Source: Bacteroidaceae bacterium
Lineage (GTDB): Bacteria > Bacteroidota > Bacteroidia > Bacteroidales > Bacteroidaceae
DNA length: 64,000 bases
NCBI GenBank assembly: GCA_017445925.1
Contig: JAFSRW010000058.1
Coordinates: 38,863-102,862 of the forward strand
Direction of reading: 5' to 3'
The notes beneath the pieces were generated by a model. It saw only the letters and a program-made list of their open reading frames with translations, was not told the DNA's origin and did not search any database. Shown here in pieces: positions 6,734-16,145 of the stretch (position 1 is its first letter; each line of letters opens with the position of its first letter). The position numbers and the translations under genes are program-made.

Positions 6734-7314
6734 AGAAACTTGCAACAGCCTTTATCTTTGCGTTTCTCATAGCTGGGTGCGCAAGCAAGAGTGATACAGC
6801 GCAACTTCAAGACTACATTTCCAAAATAAAAAGTAGTCTTGTTCAAAATGATATAGATACAACTGATATAGAATGTGTCTATAGCGAAGAAAAGGATTGT
6901 ATAGAGCTGTCATACAAAGGAGAGCGTATGACTGTAAGTTATGACATCAACTTCAAAGACCTTTTAGGTGAAAATCCAAAAACCGAAGCGAGTGGCTTTA
7001 TTATAAGCATGGTAGTTCCGAGACTGCAAAAAGAAAAAACAATCTCTCACTTGGAACTCATTATTGGAAACAACAAATATACAGTGATGCCATTTGTAGT
7101 GGAATCTTTAGGAGACGATTATTTCGTGGTCGGTTTTAGTAATGCGGAAGAATCGTTTCGCGTTTGTATGGAGTTGCTTACATTTTCAAATGATGCTATC
7201 GTAGAAGCACGGCTTCGTTCAGACATTGGTTATGTTAGGATTCCTGTCAATGACGTATTTAATCTTAGAAGTATGGCAATAAGCTACAAATTAAACGGAG
7301 GAAAATTTGAATAA
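6730..7314 (+). CDS. predicted lipoprotein co-expressed with repressor
   Basis: A 194-residue protein with a signal peptide ending in a lipobox (LIAGC, Cys at about residue 17), so a lipid-anchored periplasmic or surface protein is predicted. The mature part alternates strands and helices and matches no family I can name. It is translationally coupled to the repressor (4-bp overlap) and so would be expressed in the lysogen. A lysogenic-conversion or superinfection-exclusion function is conceivable, but this is inferred from position only. Confidence 0.65.
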   Translation: MKKLATAFIFAFLIAGCASKSDTAQLQDYISKIKSSLVQNDIDTTDIECVYSEEKDCIELSYKGERMTVSYDINFKDLLGENPKTEASGFIISMVVPRLQKEKTISHLELIIGNNKYTVMPFVVESLGDDYFVVGFSNAEESFRVCMELLTFSNDAIVEARLRSDIGYVRIPVNDVFNLRSMAISYKLNGGKFE

Positions 7315-7450
7315 AGATACTAACCAAAAACAGTTTGAAAAATGGACAATCGCAAAAATGTTTCCGATTTGTTGTCGGGATGAGAATTTAAAAGTGTCCG
7401 CATTGTGCTATATTTCTTAGATAAAAGTCGTTTTTCTTGCAAAATATGTG

Positions 7451-7458
7451 TAATTTTG
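7451..7458 (+). promoter_or_regulatory. -7 element of asd promoter
   Basis: TAATTTTG fits the TAnnTTTG consensus 38 bp upstream of the asd start. A clear -33 partner at the usual distance is not seen. Confidence 0.45.
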
Positions 7459-7496
7459 CGCCAAATTTTTGGGATAGTATATAATTCAGTTAACAT

Positions 7497-8507
7497 ATGA
7501 AAGTTGCAATTGTTGGTGCCAGTGGTGCCGTAGGTCAGGAATTCCTGAGAGTTTTGGACGAGAGAAATTTCCCCATTGACGAACTGCTTCTCTTTGGAAG
7601 CCAGCGCAGTGCGGGAACGAAGTACACCTTCCGAGGAAAGGAAATCGAAGTGAAGCTATTACAGCATAACGACGACTTCAAGGGTGTGGATATTGCCTTT
7701 ACCAGCGCAGGCGGCGGTACAAGCAAGGAATTTGCCGAGACCATTACCAAGCACGGTGCTGTAATGATAGACAACAGCAGCGCCTTCCGTATGGACGAGG
7801 ATGTGCCCTTGGTTGTTCCCGAGTGCAATGCCGAGGATGCCCTGAACCGTCCCCGCAATATCATCGCCAACCCCAACTGCACCACCATCATGATGGTTGT
7901 TGCCCTGCAAGCTCTGGAGAACATCAGCCACATCAAGCGCATCCACGTTGCCAGCTATCAGGCTGCCAGCGGTGCCGGAGCTGCTGCTATGGCAGAACTG
8001 TACGAACAGTACCGCCAGGTATTGGCAGGAGAGAAGCCAACCGTCGAGAAGTTCGCCTATCAGCTGGCATTCAACGTAATTCCCCAAATTGATGTATTCA
8101 CAGATAGCGGTTACACCAAGGAGGAGATGAAGATGTACAACGAGACAAAGAAGATTATGCACACAGACGCAGACTGCTCTGCTATGTGTGTGCGCGTTCC
8201 TTCTCTGCGTTGCCACAGCGAGAGCGTCTGGGCCGAGACAGAACGTCCTGTTAGCGTTGAGGAATTCAAGGAGGCCATAAAGAACGGTAACGGACTACAG
8301 TTGGAGGACGATCCACAGAATAAAGTTTACCCCATGCCTCTCTTCCACGAAAACTGCGACGATGTATATGTTGGCCGTATCCGTAAGGACCTTGCCAACC
8401 CCAACGGCATCACTTTCTGGCTGGTATCAGACCAGATAAAGAAGGGCGCTGCTCTGAACGCTGTTCAGATTGCAGAGTACCTGATTAAGGTAGGCAACGT
8501 AAAGTAA
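7497..8507 (+). CDS. asd: aspartate-semialdehyde dehydrogenase
   Basis: A 336-residue enzyme of full length. It reduces beta-aspartyl phosphate to aspartate semialdehyde with NADPH, the branch point to lysine/diaminopimelate, threonine and methionine. Seen: N-terminal Rossmann motif ([12 protein letters not shown]), the catalytic Cys in NPNCTT (about residue 128) and the active-site His in LRCHSESVW (about residue 240). It is a stand-alone gene between the prophage-like edge and a convergent methyltransferase. As a normally essential gene it argues that the nearby replication module is not on a dispensable plasmid. Confidence 0.97.
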   Translation: MKVAIVGASGAVGQEFLRVLDERNFPIDELLLFGSQRSAGTKYTFRGKEIEVKLLQHNDDFKGVDIAFTSAGGGTSKEFAETITKHGAVMIDNSSAFRMDEDVPLVVPECNAEDALNRPRNIIANPNCTTIMMVVALQALENISHIKRIHVASYQAASGAGAAAMAELYEQYRQVLAGEKPTVEKFAYQLAFNVIPQIDVFTDSGYTKEEMKMYNETKKIMHTDADCSAMCVRVPSLRCHSESVWAETERPVSVEEFKEAIKNGNGLQLEDDPQNKVYPMPLFHENCDDVYVGRIRKDLANPNGITFWLVSDQIKKGAALNAVQIAEYLIKVGNVK

Positions 8508-8523
8508 GCCACCTTACTATTCT

Positions 8524-9411
8524 TTAGGACTGTCGCTGCCGTACAGCCTCGAAAAGAAGTATTGCCGCTGACACAGAAACGTTCAGCGAATCAAGTTGCC
8601 CCAACATAGGAATACGTATATGAGCATTTGCGGCCTTACGCCATATCGGTGTGAGGCCGGTGCTTTCTGTACCCATAACGATGGCTGTAGGTTCTACCAT
8701 TGGGGCGTCATAGTAAAGATGTGAATCCTGCAATTGGGCCGTGAGAATCTGAATGCCATGCTGCTTTAAGAAAGCTATGCACTCTTCTGAAGTACAAACT
8801 ACCGTAGGAACAGTAAAGATGGCTCCGATGGAAGAGCGGATGAGATTAGGATTGTAAAGATCTGTGAGCGGGTCACATACGATAACACCAGTAGCCTGCG
8901 CCGCATCGGCACTACGCAGGACAGCACCTAAGTTGCCAGGCTTCTCTACACTTTCCAAAATAACGAAAAGCGGTTTCCCATTGACTCCCCTACCCTTCTG
9001 CTGAAGCAACGATTCTAAAGTCCGAGGCTGTGGTGTACGAATAACGGCGATGATGCCCTCCGTACTGCCACGATAGGCGATACGCTCATAGACATTAGGG
9101 GTTACGCTGATTAGTTTAGAGTTGAGAGTGTAGAGTTTAGAGTCAGTTGAAAGTTTAGAGAGTTCAGTTGTTTTCGTTCTCCACCTCCCATTTTGGGGAA
9201 GAGGGGTTAGGGGTTGGAGAGGGGCCGTTCCCGTTTGCTGTAAGCAAAAGATACTCTCTACCTGCATACCTGCACTTATGCAATGCTCCAACTCCCTTTT
9301 GCCCTCTACTACGAAAAGTCCCTCTTCGCGACGAAGGGCAGATTTCTGCTGAAGCGCCAACAAATGTTTGATGCGCGGATTCTGGGCACTGGATATTATC
9401 TCTGCATTCAT
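8524..9411 (-). CDS. TrmH/SpoU-family RNA 2'-O-methyltransferase with repeat insertion
   Basis: A 295-residue SPOUT methyltransferase. The N-terminal substrate-binding domain (residues 1-55) is followed by the catalytic domain with its knot motifs: LESVEKPGNLGAVLRSADA (motif 1), VMGTESTGL (motif 2) and IPMLGQLDSLNVSVSAAILL (motif 3). Probable role: methylating ribose in rRNA using SAM. Between the two domains about 40 residues (roughly 56-100) are encoded by dispersed repeat DNA of both family B and family A, still in frame. The start overlaps the stop of the GH31 gene by one base (TAATG), so the two are coupled. Confidence 0.9.
   Translation of the reverse strand: MNAEIISSAQNPRIKHLLALQQKSALRREEGLFVVEGKRELEHCISAGMQVESIFCLQQTGTAPLQPLTPLPQNGRWRTKTTELSKLSTDSKLYTLNSKLISVTPNVYERIAYRGSTEGIIAVIRTPQPRTLESLLQQKGRGVNGKPLFVILESVEKPGNLGAVLRSADAAQATGVIVCDPLTDLYNPNLIRSSIGAIFTVPTVVCTSEECIAFLKQHGIQILTAQLQDSHLYYDAPMVEPTAIVMGTESTGLTPIWRKAANAHIRIPMLGQLDSLNVSVSAAILLFEAVRQRQS
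9113..9228. repeat. in-frame repeats inside TrmH-like gene
   Basis: 9113-9170 carries AT-rich units of the GTTTAGAGT type (family B). 9180-9228 carries a GC-rich palindrome-based unit (family A). Together they encode an extra linker in the methyltransferase, including YTLNSKLISV and PLTPLPQNGRWR. Confidence 0.7.
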
Positions 9412-12400
9412 TATTGAATAGTTATCTTACGTGTAAAATTCTCCTTGCCGTTAGTAGCATGCAAGATATAAACACCCGCATGAGGAGCTACAAGTGAAAC
9501 CTGATTGCCGCTGTCGGAAACAATCTGCTGACCATCGGCATTGAAAAGGAAAACAGCCATTACCTTTGACGAACCGACGTGTATGGTACGGTCACGAACC
9601 GATAGAGCGACCTTAGCCTCTGGTTCAATTGTCCCTACGCCGTCAGGATCATTGCCAAGGTACTCTCCAGATATAGTTTCCTCGAAGACATTTATGGTAA
9701 TCCGATAGAAACCGTCCTTAACAATAGACCATTTATAGTCAGATGTGCCGTTATACCATATTTCGCTAGAAGTAAGAATACTCTCGTCCTGCTTAAAAGG
9801 ATGAAGCACCTTGGGACTCCAACCATACTGGCCGTTTATCTTGAAACGTTTGGGCTCATCGTTGCTGGTATAATTGCGGAGTTCGCCTACCCATGACCAT
9901 TCATAAGGATTCACTGATGACTGCTCCATGGCCTTACCACTGGATATCTGCCAATTTCCTTCGCCAGGTGTCTGATTGTCCTCTACGCATCCACCACATA
10001 TCCATGACTCATACCACCATGTAAAGAGTTCGCCCTTCATGGTTCCTGCACTGGAACTGGAAGGAGTAACCGTGAAACGGTAATTATCTGCCTCAAAGAG
10101 AACGTTCCATGCTGCCACAGTACTATCGGTGGTAGATGTATAGTTAATACCATTGTTAACGACATTAGAGTCGAACTGAGCAGGTTTGTAGTAACGAGCT
10201 CCTGTCCTATGTTGCTCTGATGTTGTAATTACAAAAGTGCCAGGCAACAACTTCCCGTGATACTTAAAGCAGGATTTGGAATTAAATGGTTTCAGTTCCT
10301 GAACACCACCAGGAATGGCAGAACCGCGAACGTAAAGCTTGCTTACATAAGATGCTCTGGCCACTTGTCTTTCGGCAGAAGAAGAGGCTGTGGGTTGTGA
10401 TGAAAGGGATTCTGCACCGATTTGTTTGTTAGCATCGCTTGCCAAAGCCTCAGCAGATTCTGTTTCTACGCCATCCACCTGCACAACTATCTCCTTTGTT
10501 AGAACAGATGTATGAATAGTTACGGTAAGAATTCTGGACTCTGCATCATAACTCTCCTCGTGGGTAATAGACTCATCGCCGTTTACCATAACATTCTGAG
10601 GCGCAGCAGAGATTCCCAGGAACTGAACAGTCCAGGTGCGTGTAACAGGCATTCCCTCGAAGGTTCCTTCACGAGGACTTATCACCAAACGTTTGGTTGT
10701 AGAAGACAGATTCTGATAAGAGAATGTAGTACGTGCCCAACCGTTCCCTAGATAATCCTGATTTTCGCCATTATCCTCATAGAAAGAGCCTGTTCCATCG
10801 GCTCCCGGAACAACTTTCAGAATAATCTCCTCAGGATTCGTAACAACGGTTCGCTGAACAGGATAGAATGGAATAACACTGCCAGGGCGATAGAATATGG
10901 GGAACTCATCAAGCGTATAGTTGGCTCGGAACACTTCCCCACCCTTACGGAGACGATTCTCTGTTACATCCCACCATAAGCCAGACGGCAACCAAATATT
11001 GCGAGTGCTAATACCATTCCTGGAAGCTGTGTAAATAGGAGCCACAAGCATATCGTTGCCAAACATATATTCATCCTCGTAAACGTAGGCATTGTTCTCC
11101 TCTGGCCACTCGTAATACAAAGGTCGGCTCATGCCTATACCTGTATCGTACGTCTCTCGGGCTGCTGTATAAAGATAAGGGAACAGCTGATAACGCATAC
11201 GGATAGCCTCACGAAGCTGGGTAAAGTTGCTGTACTTCCAGATACGGCGTTCCAACTTGGAATCATTGGTAGCATGAGTACGGAAGATGGGTGTAAAGGC
11301 TCCAAACTGCAACCAACGAAGCAGTAATTCTGGGTCGTTATCGCCTCCCTGATGCCCACCTAAATCATGGCCCCAGTAGGCATAGCACACATTACTGGCA
11401 TTACTGGTGAAGTAAATCTCGTAACCAAGAGTGGACCATGCTGCCCAAGTATCACCACTAAAACAGATGGGATAACGGTGAGAACCTAACCCACCCCACC
11501 GGTGATAGATAACAGGACGAAGTTCAGGACGATTCTTCTGCATATCCTCAAAGAAGGTATGGTTGCACCAGAAGGTTTCGCTCAACTTGTCGGCACCATC
11601 CGTAAGTTCATATCCTTTTGCCCTTGAATGCTCACCTACAGTTTTCTCCTGTTGCCAATCAAGCCACCAAAAATCTACACCCTGTTTCTCAAGGGGACGA
11701 ATGATATTATCGAAGAAAGGACGGGCAAAACTATAATCCTGAATGGTCCAGGGGATTGTCTCATTATATGAAGAGGGCAACCCCATTGCAGAGCGGAGAT
11801 TCCTATATTTATCTTCAGAAGTCTTTATTCCATCTGAAGGATGAAGATTCAAGGCTGTACGTAGGCCGTGATTATGCATATAGCGAATCAGATTGGTGGG
11901 ATTGGGTATCTTGCTGGTATTCCAGCTCCACCCCGTCCAACCGCTCTTGTGCCAATCCATATCCATAATAATGACGTCCATAGGGATATCGTTATTCTCT
12001 ACATCACGTATGATATTCTGGAAATCGGTCTGTGAATAAGCCCAATACCTGCTATACCAATAGCCGAAGATATACTTGGGAGGCAAAGGTACGCGCCCCC
12101 CTACCCTTGTGAAATCCCGGATACACTCTTTATACTGATGACCGTAACCCAGGAAATACCAGTCGATGGCCTTCGTGTCGGCAGCCTTCTCCCACCACAT
12201 ATAGCCGTCGGCATTGAGAGCCATAGGCAATGTGGTACTTCCATCACCTCGAGTGGCAGTAGGACTCTCGTCTATAATACTCCAACCGGCACGCGAGAGA
12301 AGACCTTTCTCTAACTTCTCGCGGGCATTATCTCCCCAAGCCGTATCAAGGGTCCTGTTGGTGCCCAGAAGATTCAAGGCGTCATCCTTTCCAGGATACC

Positions 12401-12785
12401 ACGTACATGTGATGCCATTCAACAGATAACTAACCATCAGATTATCCGGCTTTTTATCCGTGGCTTTAATAGCAGAGCCTATCTTATAACGGAGCGTTAC
12501 ATCAGCAGTACGGATAAAAAGATATCCATCAGACTCTTCGGTAGTAAAAGAAGGAACAGGCAAACGACGATTTACGATGGCAAAGGTAGCTCTGTCTTCG
12601 AATTGCTTGGTGCTACTGTATTCTATACGAATCATCTTGCTGGTAAGAACCGCAAAACGAGCGTTACCACTAATTACAATAGCAGCAGGGTCGGCAACAG
12701 GGTTTAGTTCTTCCTGGGCAAAGATGTGGCTACACATCAATAAGAGTAGCCATAACAGACAATGTCTTATATGTCTAAACTTCAT
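9411..12785 (-). CDS. GH31 alpha-glycosidase with C-terminal modules and T9SS tail
   Basis: A 1124-residue secreted enzyme with a signal peptide (residues 1-23). The GH31 catalytic domain spans roughly 40-800, with the nucleophile Asp in WWLDWQQ (about 376) and the acid/base Asp in SGDTW (about 445). Likely substrates are alpha-glucosides or alpha-xylosides; the sequence does not settle which. Residues about 820-1040 hold extra beta domains, one resembling outer-membrane SusE/SusF-type starch-binding modules. The end (VFLFNADGQQI then GVYILHATNGKENFTRKITI) is a T9SS type A sorting-like domain, so secretion and surface attachment by the type IX system is likely. Confidence 0.9.
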   Translation of the reverse strand: MKFRHIRHCLLWLLLLMCSHIFAQEELNPVADPAAIVISGNARFAVLTSKMIRIEYSSTKQFEDRATFAIVNRRLPVPSFTTEESDGYLFIRTADVTLRYKIGSAIKATDKKPDNLMVSYLLNGITCTWYPGKDDALNLLGTNRTLDTAWGDNAREKLEKGLLSRAGWSIIDESPTATRGDGSTTLPMALNADGYMWWEKAADTKAIDWYFLGYGHQYKECIRDFTRVGGRVPLPPKYIFGYWYSRYWAYSQTDFQNIIRDVENNDIPMDVIIMDMDWHKSGWTGWSWNTSKIPNPTNLIRYMHNHGLRTALNLHPSDGIKTSEDKYRNLRSAMGLPSSYNETIPWTIQDYSFARPFFDNIIRPLEKQGVDFWWLDWQQEKTVGEHSRAKGYELTDGADKLSETFWCNHTFFEDMQKNRPELRPVIYHRWGGLGSHRYPICFSGDTWAAWSTLGYEIYFTSNASNVCYAYWGHDLGGHQGGDNDPELLLRWLQFGAFTPIFRTHATNDSKLERRIWKYSNFTQLREAIRMRYQLFPYLYTAARETYDTGIGMSRPLYYEWPEENNAYVYEDEYMFGNDMLVAPIYTASRNGISTRNIWLPSGLWWDVTENRLRKGGEVFRANYTLDEFPIFYRPGSVIPFYPVQRTVVTNPEEIILKVVPGADGTGSFYEDNGENQDYLGNGWARTTFSYQNLSSTTKRLVISPREGTFEGMPVTRTWTVQFLGISAAPQNVMVNGDESITHEESYDAESRILTVTIHTSVLTKEIVVQVDGVETESAEALASDANKQIGAESLSSQPTASSSAERQVARASYVSKLYVRGSAIPGGVQELKPFNSKSCFKYHGKLLPGTFVITTSEQHRTGARYYKPAQFDSNVVNNGINYTSTTDSTVAAWNVLFEADNYRFTVTPSSSSAGTMKGELFTWWYESWICGGCVEDNQTPGEGNWQISSGKAMEQSSVNPYEWSWVGELRNYTSNDEPKRFKINGQYGWSPKVLHPFKQDESILTSSEIWYNGTSDYKWSIVKDGFYRITINVFEETISGEYLGNDPDGVGTIEPEAKVALSVRDRTIHVGSSKVMAVFLFNADGQQIVSDSGNQVSLVAPHAGVYILHATNGKENFTRKITIQ

Positions 12786-12817
12786 GCGGGTTAATTTGAA
12801 ACAAAAAGATATGAGAA

Positions 12818-13063
12818 TTATTTTAGCAACTTATTCCAAACCCACAAGAATACCATTGCACCGATAACGGCTACAATCAACTCACCTATCCAACTGCTGG
12901 CTCCTAACCCAAAAAGACCGAATAGCCAACCACCTAAAGCACCGCCAATGATACCTAAAACCAGGTTTACTATACAACCCTTACCCTGTCCGTCAAACAA
13001 CTTGCTGGCTACAAAGCCTGCGAGAATTCCTGTGATAATTCCGATTAAAAGTCCGTGATTCAT
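12818..13063 (-). CDS. GlsB/YeaQ/YmgE-family small membrane protein
   Basis: An 81-residue protein started at the ATG at 13061-13063 (MNHGLLIGIITGILAGFVAS), not the longer frame from 13153. It has three hydrophobic segments and the family's Gly-rich signature (GIIGGALGGWLFGLFGLG). Members are transglycosylase-associated or general-stress membrane proteins without known activity. Monocistronic by spacing. Confidence 0.85.
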   Translation of the reverse strand: MNHGLLIGIITGILAGFVASKLFDGQGKGCIVNLVLGIIGGALGGWLFGLFGLGASSWIGELIVAVIGAMVFLWVWNKLLK

Positions 13064-13159
13064 ATTTATTTTGATTTTAAATTCTACACTTTGGCAGGCA
13101 AATTTACAAAAAAGAACGTTAAGTAACAAAATATAAGATGTTATAAGCACCATTTTTTG

Positions 13160-13167
13160 TACCTTTG
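13160..13167 (+). promoter_or_regulatory. -7 element upstream of DUF4250 gene
   Basis: TACCTTTG fits TAnnTTTG, 32 bp before the ATG at 13200. Confidence 0.5.
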
Positions 13168-13199
13168 CACAAATTATTGGAAAAAATCACATTAGAGAG

Positions 13200-13382
13200 A
13201 TGGATAACTTACCACAAGACCCATATATTTTGGTTTCCTGCATTAATATGCTGTTGAGAGATAAAATGTACGATTCATTAGAGTCCCTATGCGAATACTT
13301 CGGAAAGGATGTAAATGAAATCAAAGAATATCTGAAACCATACGGATTTGAATACATGGAAGAACAAAAACAGTTCCGTTAG
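13200..13382 (+). CDS. DUF4250 domain protein
   Basis: A 60-residue protein matching the pattern of DUF4250 (LPQDPYILVSCINMLLRDK, then SLESLCEYFGKD). It is widespread in Bacteroidales and Clostridia and has no known role; the fold looks like a small helical HTH-like bundle. It has its own promoter-like element. Its stop overlaps the stop of the convergent HAD gene by 4 bp. Confidence 0.85.
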   Translation: MDNLPQDPYILVSCINMLLRDKMYDSLESLCEYFGKDVNEIKEYLKPYGFEYMEEQKQFR

Positions 13383-14041
13383 TTCTTCTGCCAATAGCTG
13401 ACAAGCATTTTTTCTACGTCATCAAAGGAAAGATGGACAAAATCATCCTGAACATGATGACATAAAGGCTCTATAACCTTCCGTGGGTTGGTTGTCGCAA
13501 AACCTATTGTAAATATCCCCGAGGAAATACCTGCCTGAAGGCCATTAACGGCATCCTCGAATACTACACACTGACTCTTCTGGGCAGAAAAAACCTGAGC
13601 TCCCAATATATAACACGAAGGATCCGGCTTGGAAGCAGCAAAATCCTCTGCTGTCAGGACTTTATCAAACAAGTTGTCGAAATTGGGGATTTTCCGCTTA
13701 ACAGCATCCATCTTGGCTATATTCGAACTGGTAACGACGGCACACTTTACTCCATTTCGCCGGATATCATCCAAAAAGTCCAAAACCCCAGGATAAAACG
13801 GGAATTGCATCTGATTCTCGAAAACAACAAGCCTACGGGTAATTTCATTCTGCATATCGACGGACGGAATAAAATTCTGAAAAATCGATGTGAGTGTCCT
13901 TCCTTTGATAACCTGAGCCAAATCTGGAATGTTAAGATGCAACTCCTCCCCTACCCTTTCCCAAAACTGCGTGTATTGGTATTCTGTATTGATTAATGTT
14001 CCGTCTAAATCAAATAATGCTACCCTGAATTGATTTTCCAT
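13379..14041 (-). CDS. HAD-family phosphatase (beta-phosphoglucomutase-like)
   Basis: A 220-residue HAD hydrolase started at the ATG at 14039-14041 (MENQFRVALFDLDGT). Motif I is DLDGT with the nucleophile Asp at about residue 11. Motif II is VVTSSN. The motif III Lys lies in SKPDPSCY, and motif IV is VVFEDAVNGLQAG. A helical cap between motifs I and II places it in subfamily I, near beta-phosphoglucomutase and phosphoglycolate phosphatase-like enzymes. The substrate cannot be told from sequence. Confidence 0.9.
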   Translation of the reverse strand: MENQFRVALFDLDGTLINTEYQYTQFWERVGEELHLNIPDLAQVIKGRTLTSIFQNFIPSVDMQNEITRRLVVFENQMQFPFYPGVLDFLDDIRRNGVKCAVVTSSNIAKMDAVKRKIPNFDNLFDKVLTAEDFAASKPDPSCYILGAQVFSAQKSQCVVFEDAVNGLQAGISSGIFTIGFATTNPRKVIEPLCHHVQDDFVHLSFDDVEKMLVSYWQKN

Positions 14042-14068
14042 ATATTTTATATATATCAAATATCCCGA

Positions 14069-14476
14069 CTATTTAAGCCCTCTTGCTTTATAAATAATAT
14101 CTTTTGCCTGATTAATCTGCTGAAAGGCTCGTTCGGCTGCCTTTCTGGCCTCCTCTCCCTGCGATGCTATACGGTCAGGATGATATTTAAGTGCCATACG
14201 TTTATAAGCCTGCCTAACCTCATCATCCGTAGCTGTTTCACTAATACCTAATATCCTATACGCATCATTTAGCTTGGTATCAACATAAGTATATGAATCA
14301 TAAGGTCCCCTACTCCACTGCTGCTGATTAGTATAATAACGGAACCTGATAGTTGGCGGAGAAATAAGACTGTCAATAAACGCCCCAAGAAGGAAGCCAA
14401 AGAATGCACCTTTGCCACCAGCCAACCTGAATCCTATAAACAAGAATACCCATTTAAACTTAAGAAAGAATCTCAT
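14069..14476 (-). CDS. membrane-anchored J-domain protein
   Basis: A 135-residue protein started at the ATG at 14474-14476. A hydrophobic N-terminal region (about residues 3-38) is followed by a C-terminal J domain (about 70-135) with the diagnostic HPD in LKYHPDR. It likely anchors DnaK activity at the membrane, as TerB/DjlA-like J proteins do. On the same strand TACTTTTG at 14499-14492 is a good -7 element close to the start. Confidence 0.88.
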   Translation of the reverse strand: MRFFLKFKWVFLFIGFRLAGGKGAFFGFLLGAFIDSLISPPTIRFRYYTNQQQWSRGPYDSYTYVDTKLNDAYRILGISETATDDEVRQAYKRMALKYHPDRIASQGEEARKAAERAFQQINQAKDIIYKARGLK

Positions 14477-14494
14477 ACCATAAATTTTGCGCAA

Positions 14495-14895
14495 AAGTAT
14501 AGCTTTTTTTCTATATCACAAAGTATCTGCATATGTTTATACTTAGTTTAATAATTACTGCTGGTTAATTCATTTAAAAAATCTTTTACAGCTATTTGTA
14601 TTTCATATATACAATATATGTTGAATATATAACATATTAAATATATACTATATATTCATTATATTTATTATATATTTATATATTGTATATTTATCTATTT
14701 TCTATATTTGATTTATTTCTATATCTTGAATATACATTTATTTTCAATATATGGATATATTAAATATAAAGATATGCAATATAGTTGTATATATAAAATA
14801 TGTTATATAGCAGAATATACAAAATATTTCAAAAATATCATTGTCAAATGAAAATATAGTTGTACTTTTGCAAAAAAATAAAGCAATTTAGGCTT
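14495..14895. other. AT-rich region upstream of parA, candidate centromere
   Basis: No gene. Between about 14600 and 14830 the sequence is almost only A and T with many overlapping copies of ATATA-type words and local palindromes (for example near 14611 and 14681). It lies immediately upstream of the parA promoter, the usual place of a parS/parC centromere in type Ib systems. Confidence 0.45.
14840..14870 (+). promoter_or_regulatory. parA promoter
   Basis: ATTG at 14840-14843, 19 bp, then TACTTTTG at 14863-14870, a good match to the Bacteroidetes consensus. The parA ATG follows at 14896. Confidence 0.6.
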
Positions 14896-15735
14896 ATGGC
14901 TAAAGTAATTTCTATAATCAACGACAAGGGTGGGGTAGCAAAGACCACCACAACCATCAACCTGGGAACAGCCTTATGGCTACTTGGAAAGCGCATTCTA
15001 CTGGTTGATACAGATAAACAGTGTAATATGACCATAACTATTGATCGCACAAGCTATAAAGTAGGCGTATCTACACTTTACGACTGGCTGAAGGACGATA
15101 CAATAGCTCCACCGGTTTACGAGCGCTATAAAGGTATGGACTATATCCCCAGCAGTATACGTATAGATGAACTGAATACATGGCTGGCAGATAAGGTTTA
15201 TAGGGAGAATTACCTATCTATACGCTTGAATGCACTAAAAGATATGTATGATTACATTCTTATCGACTGTGCTCCTGGTTGTAACAGTATCCTCAACAAG
15301 AATGCTATTGCGGCTTCTGACGGCGTTATAGTACCAGTAAGGACGGATTTATACTCTGTACAAGGAAAAGACGCTGTAAGGACCATTGTGGACGAAATAA
15401 ACAAAATGATGGGGAAGAAGATAGAACTGATGGGGTATCTGCTAACTCAGTTCGAAAAAACGAAGATGGGTAAGGAAGTACAGGAGTTCTTCCGTACACA
15501 ACCCAATACACCCGTCTTTCCTGTACCCATACGTAAATGTGCCAAGTGCAATGAGGCACCTAAGGAACAGATGAGCCTGTTTGAATATGCACCAAGCAGT
15601 ACTGCTGCAGACGATTACATGCGTCTGGCTGAACAGATAATAGGGAAGGGCACTCGTAATAAGAAGTGGACACCTGATGCATGGTATAAGAAAGCTAGCG
15701 AAGCATATTTATCATTCATAAATGAACAAGAGTAA
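14896..15735 (+). CDS. parA: ParA-family partition ATPase
   Basis: A 279-residue ParA/Soj-type ATPase started at ATG 14896 (MAKVISIINDKGGVAKTT), after the promoter. The deviant Walker A (KGGVAKTTT, about residues 12-20) is followed by LLVDTDKQC (A') and YILIDCAPG (Walker B). It has no N-terminal HTH, so it is the chromosome/Soj or type Ib plasmid form. It segregates the replicon by ATP-dependent nucleoid patterning with the protein encoded next. The residues after 240 (KKWTPDAWYKKASEAYLSF) are a specific tail. It is 20 bp upstream of its partner gene. Confidence 0.93.
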   Translation: MAKVISIINDKGGVAKTTTTINLGTALWLLGKRILLVDTDKQCNMTITIDRTSYKVGVSTLYDWLKDDTIAPPVYERYKGMDYIPSSIRIDELNTWLADKVYRENYLSIRLNALKDMYDYILIDCAPGCNSILNKNAIAASDGVIVPVRTDLYSVQGKDAVRTIVDEINKMMGKKIELMGYLLTQFEKTKMGKEVQEFFRTQPNTPVFPVPIRKCAKCNEAPKEQMSLFEYAPSSTAADDYMRLAEQIIGKGTRNKKWTPDAWYKKASEAYLSFINEQE

Positions 15736-15755
15736 AAATAGGGGAGGGTAGAACT

Positions 15756-16145
15756 ATGCCAAAGATCAAACAACTTACACCTATTAGCGAACTGGCTAAT
15801 GGCATGAAAGCACAAACAGAGGAACTGTATGATAAGATTCCAACCAGTACTCCACCAGCACCAATTGCGGAGAATGTAACATCTGAGCCTGTGGTTCCAA
15901 TGTACAAGAAACCTGGGCGCAAGAAGGACAACAGTATTATACCACGACAGAATGGTAAACTTATATTCTTTGAAGAACGTCACAACAAAGCTGTTGAAGA
16001 AATACATTGGCAATGTAAGGTAGATCGTCAGGACGTTGTACGTACTGCCCTGAACGAATTTCTGAACCGATATATGGCTGGCGAAGTTATTTCAACTGAA
16101 GGAGCAGAACTTATCAGGCAATATGTACGAGATACACATTTATAG
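15756..16145 (+). CDS. small ParB-like centromere-binding protein (RHH type, inferred)
   Basis: A 129-residue basic protein directly after parA. The first 70 residues look disordered (Pro, Thr, Lys rich; KKPGRKKDN), typical for the ParA-stimulating arm. Residues 85-115 (KVDRQDVVRTALNEFLNRYM) have the strand-helix-helix pattern of a ribbon-helix-helix DNA-binding domain. Position and architecture suggest the partition adaptor of a type Ib system. No canonical ParB HTH or CTPase motif is present. Confidence 0.7.
   Translation: MPKIKQLTPISELANGMKAQTEELYDKIPTSTPPAPIAENVTSEPVVPMYKKPGRKKDNSIIPRQNGKLIFFEERHNKAVEEIHWQCKVDRQDVVRTALNEFLNRYMAGEVISTEGAELIRQYVRDTHL

Noticed and set aside
7659-8216. 185-codon antisense frame in asd
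   Set aside because: Complement of conserved catalytic parts of asd; no promoter or domain.
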